Below are positions 57,556 to 64,000 of a stretch of 64,000 nt of DNA, one piece after another. Source of the DNA: Owenia fusiformis (lineage: Eukaryota; Annelida; Polychaeta; Sabellida; Oweniidae); the NCBI GenBank assembly GCA_903813345.2, contig CAIIXF020000005.1:11599375-11663374 (forward strand), given 5' to 3'. The position numbers were made by a program, and so were the translations under genes. Each line of letters starts with the position of its first letter. The stretch's first letter is position 1. Below the pieces are notes generated by a model, which was not told where the DNA came from, ran no database searches, and saw only the letters and a program-made list of their open reading frames with translations.

Positions 57556-60500
57556 TTATACATGGCCATTGCCTTTGTTGATGAATGGTACAGATGTTTC
57601 CAGCGAGCGTGCTTTGGGCCAGTGGTCAGGGATCTGGTAGGGCTTTAGACGAGGGGTTGTCAGGGTGATCATTCTCTGTAAGAACCAATTTAGGTGTTCA
57701 GTCAGTCAAGTATTACTTTTTATCTACACTGTCTCTGACTGTTATCAAAGAGTTTAGTTTTGACGCTTATAAGATCTTAATCTACTAGTCAAGAATTCCT
57801 AAAAATTTATCGATTAATATATATTTTTTCCCCCTTACTCCCTACTTATTCCAGTGTTAACCATTTTTATCTATCCCCTTACACCACCCTCTTTAAACCC
57901 ACTGTAAACTATACATCCCTCCTTCCTTACACCAGCTACTGTTAACCATACCTATCCCTCCTTCCTTACACCACCTAGTGTTAACCATACCTATCCCTCC
58001 TTCCTTACACCACCTACTGTTAACCATACCTATCCCTCCTTCCTTACACCACCTAGTGTTAACCATACCTATCCCTCCTTCCTTACAACACCTAGTGTTA
58101 ACAATACCTATCCCTCCTTCCTTACACCACCTAGTGTTAACCATACGTATCCCTCCTTCCTTATACCACCTACTATTAACCATACCTATCCCTCCTTCCT
58201 TACACCACCTAGTGTTAACCATACCTATCCCTCCTTCCTTATACCACCTACTGTTAACCATACCTATCCCTCCTTCCTTACACCACCTAGTGTTAACCAT
58301 ACCTATCCCTCCTTCCTTACACCACCTAGTGTTAACCATACGTATCCCTCCTTCCTTACACCACCTACTGTTAACCATCCATCCCTAATAAATCCACAGT
58401 AAACTATACATCCCCCTTACACGACCCATAACTACGTATCCCTCCTTCCTTACACCACCTAGTGTTAACCATACCTATCCCTCCTTCCTTACACCACCTA
58501 GTGTTAACCATACCTATCCCTCCTTCCTTATACCACCTAGTGTTAACCATACCTATCCCTCCTTCCTTAGACCACCTAGTGTTAACCATACGTATCCCTC
58601 CTTCCTTACACCACCTACTGTTAATCATACCTATCCCTCCTTCCTTACACCACCTAGTGTTAACCATACCTATCCCTCCTTCCTTACACCACCTAGTGTT
58701 AACCATACCTATCCCTCCTTCCTTATACCACCTAGTGTTAACCATACCTATCCCTCCTTCCTTAGACCACCTAGTGTTAACCATACGTATCCCTCCTTCC
58801 TTACACCACCTACTGTTAATCATACCTATCCCTCCTTCCTTACACCACCTAGTGTTAACCATACCTATCCCTCCTTCCTTACACCACCTAGTGTTAACCA
58901 TACCTATCCCTCCTTCCTTACACCACCTAGTGTTAACCATACCTGCTTGAGTGTGCCTGGAGTGGTCACTATTGCATAGATGGCGTAGACAGGGATACAG
59001 ATCATTGAGCTGAAGGCCATACAAAGCCCTATGGCTTGGGCCCAGGCTGGGTAGATATAGGTCTTGTTGTACTTTAGGGGCTTGAAGTCGACCCAACTGA
59101 ATATGAAAATACTCTACAAGAGAAAGCAGGCGAATCATAAATATCATAAGACAAATAAGTTCATTATAACATTTTACTGGCAAGTAAGTTATATGAAGTA
59201 TCATATAATCAAACATGTTATGGTTTTCTGTCAATGTGAGGCTCTTAATTAGGGCAGCAATGACAAATCCAGAGATCATGTCCTTAAAATGTTGAGGATG
59301 TAGAAGACACTCTACTATACCTAACAACTAGAAATGCATAAGATACTCTGTTTGTCTCATTGTATTGTTTAGTATATTTTTGAAAGTACCTTATTAACAT
59401 CTAACAGTCATCCGATAAACCATTCATAAGGAAAGGACACATAAAAACAAATAATATAATCATTGCTAATAAGCCAAATGGGTTGCTCATGAACACCAAA
59501 TGCAAGGTATAGTAGAGTGAATACGAACTATTGTTATAGACTATAATTGTGAAATCACCATGGTGATAGGGGTGCAAGGATGAAGCATGAACCATCATAA
59601 ACTTACCATGGTGACCAGCGGTGTAAGGACGAACCATGTGATCATGAACCAGGGGTTGATTCTGAAGCCAAGCATCACCTCCAGGCAGTCATAGTAACGT
59701 TTAACACCTTAAAGTAAAACAACACTTTAATCATTGTATAAACTATAGGTCAGTTGGTGTGTTAACAAAGTATCTGTGTGATTGGTGATAAATGAATTCA
59801 AAAAAGTGAGGAGAAAACTGGTTTGGACTTTCGAGCAATGATTAGTCTTCAATTGAGCAATAATACATCAAAAATTGTACTGAGCCTTATGGAAATTTTA
59901 GTCTTATTAACAAGAAGAGAAACTTACCAAATACCCATGCAACGGCAATAGCTTCGAAGAAGCACACCCATAGTAGTGCTATACCACTAGCAGAGTAGTA
60001 GTCAAACATTTGGAATACATACATGCCACCCTGAAATAACCAACATGATAATATCAAAAGAAATTCTGTTTTCATTGTACATTTCAACATCAAAAGTGCT
60101 TCCATAAATACTTACTGAGCCTACATGCTTTTCAGCCACACATGGCCAAAAGAAATAGGACATTTTCTGACCAAATATTGAAGATTGTGCATTTTACATG
60201 GACATTAGCTACCAACTCATGACAACAATTTCATGAAGTACTAGTATTTTAGAGTTATGAATTGAAATACATTTTTCTCTCAAATTTTGCTGAAATCAGC
60301 TAACATTTTCAAATACGACACAGTTTTCTCGTAACATGGTTCATTTAATGAAGTCTTTTTAAAGACCAATTGGACGTGATTAACAAGGAAGTATTGATTT
60401 CTACAGAAACTTACCCTTGTGCACATGGACAGTCCTATCAGGTAAGAGACTAGCGAGTATAAAGCAATAAAGATCTCTCTGTTTGGACTCTTGCGTAGAA

Positions 60501-63213
60501 GTTTTGGGAACATGTCAACAGCCACTGTAACAAACGCTTCCATGCCAACAAACTAAAACAACAACATCTTAATTCCATTATTTCTTTAACCAAAATACCA
60601 GACTTACCCCAAGAATACCTCTTTTCTAGGTAATTTATGATTGTTGTTTATGATAAAGAAATAAAGTTGGGGCTAAAGAAATATATTGGAGGTTTCAATA
60701 GTTTAGGAGCAAATTGTGAAGAATAGACATATAAAGAAGGTTAATGCAAGAAAAACTGTATACCTGACTGTCAAGTCCAAGCATAACAATCATGAGGAAG
60801 AACAGCACAGCCCAGGCTGGGGCCAATGGCATCTGGGTCACTGCTTTAGGGTAGGCTATGAAGGCAAGACCAGGCCCTGAAACAAATAATTGCATGTATT
60901 GGTTATTCAAATATAACAACTTTTTTGCAACACAGTAATACCTGTATCTTTGAACACCTCACTCGCTAGAAGATTGAGATTTTCTCAGGTCATGTATTCT
61001 TATAAAAATAGCGTGATCCCATAGTGGGCAAATCTGAATACCGAAATGAGCATCTCTCAAATTGTATTTTGGCAGATCCTAGTGGTGTTTGAATTAGACA
61101 GGTTTTGCAGTATTAACATATAATACTAAAAAGTAGGTTTAGTGTTAATGAATATGCATATTCCAAAGTAAAAAAATTACCATGTTAAATTTACTAATGG
61201 CCAACAGGTATTAGCATATTCATAGGCACAAAATGTAATTTCTGAATCTGGAAATATACCTGACTCTGCCACGTCTGCAACACTGACACCCTGTTCATAC
61301 GCCATGAAGCCAAGCACACTGAAGATGACGAAGCCAGCAAACAAACTGGTGAAGCTGTTGATGACGGAAATGATGATCACATCTCTGAAAATGCACAAAG
61401 TAACATGAAACTTAAAATGAAATGTGGCCATATAATTTCAACAAGGCATTAACATGCAAAATGTCATTTCAAGGCTTCAATTAACTTTCAAGGAATATTC
61501 CTTTAAAAGTAAGCTTGTCAACTTACTTGTAACAGTTGTTGTGGAACTTGTTGTAACTGCCCAGGGCTGTCATGGCACCTAGGGCAATGGCGTATGAAAA
61601 GAATATCTGAGTTCCAGCATCAATCCATACCTACAATCAAGAACAATGTTGAAATACATGAACAGTGTACATGGTTAAGTTCACCTTGTATCCCACATTT
61701 GCAGTGAATGCAAAGAAGAATTGTAAGATGTTATTGTGCACTCTGCTGTGCAGAAGATAAACTTCCAATGCAAACTTTTGGGCTCAAATCCATGTTTTTA
61801 CCTCCCTTCAATCCTAAATAGATACAATTTATCATTTGTGTTTTCATATGAAATATAAACTATTATTCTTTAAAAAGAGTCTATTGCACAGAACTTTGCA
61901 ATATATTAAACTACTGTATGACCATGATCAATTACTACCATTTGCACTTTCACAAATTTAAAGCGATATTTCAATAAAACAGTCTATTGCATAGATAGCA
62001 GAAATACATCAATCTGAGGCAACATTTGAGCTCAATAACTAATGGTCATGTTTTCTTGTGTCTGTGCCCTAGACTGAAAATGCTATACCTGTACATCCGC
62101 AAGTCTCGACCATTCAGGTTTAAGGTAGAAGATGATACCATTAGTAGACCCTGGCAGAGTGACACCACGCACTAATAGTATGCATAGCACCACATATGGG
62201 AACGTGGCAGTGAAGTACACAACCTACGACAGAATCAACAGACTTAATCTTTGAATTTCCATCTTGTTTACTTATATGGTAAGAAGAATGATGGTCAGTT
62301 ATTTAATGTTAAAAAAATTGAGTGAAAGTGACTTTCATGTTCAATGAATAAATGACTGCATTTTTTTCTTGTTAAATTATCGTTTCAGTTTGTCGTCTAT
62401 TTTCAAATTTTCAAAAGTTCACTCACTAAAATTCCCTGGATTATTCCATGACAAACAAGACGTAGTATTTTGACAAAGTTTTGGGATAGTCAATATTTAG
62501 CAGCGGCTACCATGTAACATAATTTGAAGAATTACCTTCCCAGTCCACTTGACACCCTTCCATACACAGAAATAGCAGCCCACCCAGCAGAAGAGGAGGG
62601 CGAGAGCTAACTGCCACACAATACCATTGGGCTGGTCAACACCAGGGGAGATCTGCAGAATTTGATTCCTGAAATAAGTCAAGATTTAGATTGTTTGATA
62701 GCATTTATGGTGATATGAAAAAGGATATATGATATGAATGGGCTAATCGACATCATCAATGAAACATGATTGTTTTTTGGGAGTTCTCAAACTGGAGTTA
62801 CAGTTTCAAGCTGAAACTAAAAGAGGGAGGACTTTGTATGCTTATTACTTCTTCATTGTCTAAAGCAATTGATAAGAAGAACACAATGGTCAATTATTTC
62901 ATGTTAGTTAAAGTGAAAATTAAAAGTAAACATGAGTTATATTTTAAGAATCCAATTTCAGTGACACATCACCCAGAATTCTAATGCAGAGGATACTCAC
63001 TCCCAGAATTCCACAACAGGATCTACAGGTGTAAAGTTAGCTGGCCATGTGTGGTTCAGACATCTTGCACTAATGTTAACTGCTCCTACTGCAAGGCCTG
63101 TTGAATTGAGAGCGCCCTCTGGCTCACTGTAACTCAATGCTGCGGTAATGTTAGTGCCATTCAAGGCTTTAAGCCCACTGCATTCTGGGTCATCTAAGAA
63201 TGACACACGACAT
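57556..63213 (-). CDS. SLC6 Na+/Cl- dependent transporter, GABA/taurine/creatine group (partial, last 11 exons)
   Basis: This plasma-membrane protein couples amino-acid or osmolyte uptake to Na+ and Cl-. Exons in coding order: 63001-63213, 62536-62668, 62089-62223, 61527-61630, 61260-61384, 60764-60876, 60415-60552, 59928-60030, 59607-59707, 58943-59113, 57556-57675; all phases agree, giving 484 residues plus a stop. The first exon is extracellular loop 2 with Cys residues at C(x9)C spacing and six N-glycosylation sequons. Later motifs follow taurine/GABA/creatine transporters closely: [13 protein letters not shown] (TM5), [20 protein letters not shown] (TM6), [22 protein letters not shown] (TM8), [16 protein letters not shown] (TM10) and [14 protein letters not shown]1-TM3, which would help settle the substrate, lie beyond the right edge. 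The C-terminus ends GNGHV. Confidence 0.93.
57925..58942. repeat. 39 bp minisatellite filling the last SLC6 intron
   Basis: The unit is approximately CCATACCTATCCCTCCTTCC plus ttacaccacctagtgttaa. There are about 11 copies at 57935-58378 and 13 at 58441-58942, separated by a degenerate gap. The second block shows a 195 bp (five-unit) higher-order repeat. The array starts exactly at the splice donor after exon 58943-59113. Because 39 is a multiple of three, long frames (161-307 codons) stay open on both strands; they are not genes. Confidence 0.95.
60933..61112. repeat. TACAGTAAAACCTGT-type element in SLC6 intron
   Basis: acagtaatacctgtatc and the inverted end gacaggttttgcagta bound about 180 bp with gaacacctc near the left end. 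It is the same family as the copies at 18255 and 41936. Confidence 0.5.
61438..61470 (+). repeat. dispersed GCATTAACATGC-type repeat, copy 6 (SLC6 intron, fragment)
   Basis: acaaggcattaacatgcaaa plus atgtcat is conserved. It lies about 55 bp upstream, in the transcript sense, of the acceptor of exon 61260-61384. Confidence 0.7.
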
Positions 63214-64000
63214 CTATAATCAGAAAAAATAACTTGAATTTAACTTAATATGTTTTCAAATAGTCATGGTTCAGTTTCTACAAATGGGCCATACATAGCA
63301 AATAGAATCTGGCCTATTTATTACAGAATTATTTTAATATTTATCACAAATCTAAATTGGTAATGTAAGCTTAAAGGATAAAAACTATAAAATAATTCTA
63401 CTCTGTTAAAAATTAAAAATATTTAACTCCACTCCAATATTCATTAACCAGAGGTTGAGATTTCCTTTAGAGTTTAAAGTGCATATTATTGGGGAGTATA
63501 AATACTAAAAGCAAAACCAGTGTATGCAATATGTTCTACAATCCTAATTGAAATATTTAACCCCCTATGATGTCCTAAAATGAAGCAGTTATAGAACAAG
63601 GCACTAATATGACAAAATATCACTACTTTAGTTATTACAACTAGTTAACAAGGCATTAACATGCAAAATGTCACCACCTGCTATTTGTTACAGATGCCAA
63701 CCACCAACAAACGCTGTTTACAAAAAAGTTGTGACATATTAAAATGATTTTGGAATGAAGAATAATCTAGGAATTTGAATAAAATAAAGCCAATAAAGGA
63801 TACATTGTGAGAATGTTAAAAAATAAGAATGACAACTGAGTGACATGGATAAATAAACATGTTAACCTAACGTTTAGAAACAAAAACATTACTCCTTGTG
63901 TCTGATTGTCGATTTAACAGCAAATGACCTTGATAAGAATACTGAATCAGTATAAATCATTGGCTACTAATTGACACAGATTTCAACAAACGACAAAGTG
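63214..64000. other. SLC6 intron sequence to the right edge
   Basis: No further coding exon for TM1-TM3 is visible. The stretch is AT-rich and contains one dispersed repeat at 63646-63735 (aacaaggcattaacatgcaa, gtcaccacctgctatttg, ttacagatgcc). Confidence 0.5.
63646..63735 (+). repeat. dispersed GCATTAACATGC-type repeat, copy 7 (SLC6 intron)
   Basis: It carries the conserved end and an inverted gttgtgaca end about 60 bp further on. Confidence 0.75.

Noticed and set aside
57893-59327. Long open frames on both strands (up to 307 codons) with repeating [13 protein letters not shown]-like peptides
   Set aside because: They are produced by a 39 bp tandem repeat whose length is a multiple of three, and they lie in an SLC6 intron with flanking true exons in another frame.

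Overview
This is a 64 kb piece of an animal nuclear genome. Its genes are split by GT-AG introns, it is AT-rich, and it is crowded with short inverted-repeat elements and minisatellites. A Toll-like receptor, POT1 and dense TGACCT/AGGTCA-type repeats suggest a marine invertebrate such as a hemichordate, echinoderm, mollusc or lancelet. The sequence alone does not let me name the species. Exon models were built by hand from reading frames, splice sites and remembered protein families; no alignment was run.

Layout. (1) 134-1317, minus: the first two coding exons of WDR1/AIP1, an actin-cofilin regulator; the rest lies beyond the left edge. (2) About 1.5-17.4 kb: no gene recognised. This stretch is a nest of transposon-like repeats. 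It includes a 9.57 kb segment with ~300 bp inverted ends that splits an older repeat, several fold-back elements, a minisatellite, and a MULE-like element with a 9 bp target duplication. (3) 17622-31027, minus: a complete 11-exon METAP2 gene (472 aa). A complete Toll-like receptor gene (20105-23255, plus) lies inside one of its introns in the opposite direction. (4) 34251-44413, plus: a 15-exon POT1 gene (932 aa), divergent from METAP2. It has an extra N-terminal region and a compact OB3 domain that seems to lack the resolvase-like insertion. (5) 46334-52268, minus: a four-exon cytochrome b561 gene (CYB561D2-like). One intron holds a ~3.3 kb TIR element with five ~604 bp tandem units. (6) 57556-63213, minus: the last eleven coding exons of an SLC6 transporter of the GABA/taurine/creatine group; its N-terminal exons lie beyond the right edge.

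The genes do not form a pathway. They cover actin turnover, N-terminal methionine removal, innate immune sensing, telomere protection, transmembrane electron transfer and amino-acid or osmolyte uptake. I did not find a clear new multi-gene system. The most notable points are the POT1 architecture, the antisense TLR nested in METAP2, a minisatellite that begins exactly at an SLC6 splice donor, a dispersed repeat whose six genic copies all face the same way relative to the host gene, and the nested transposon structure on the left.
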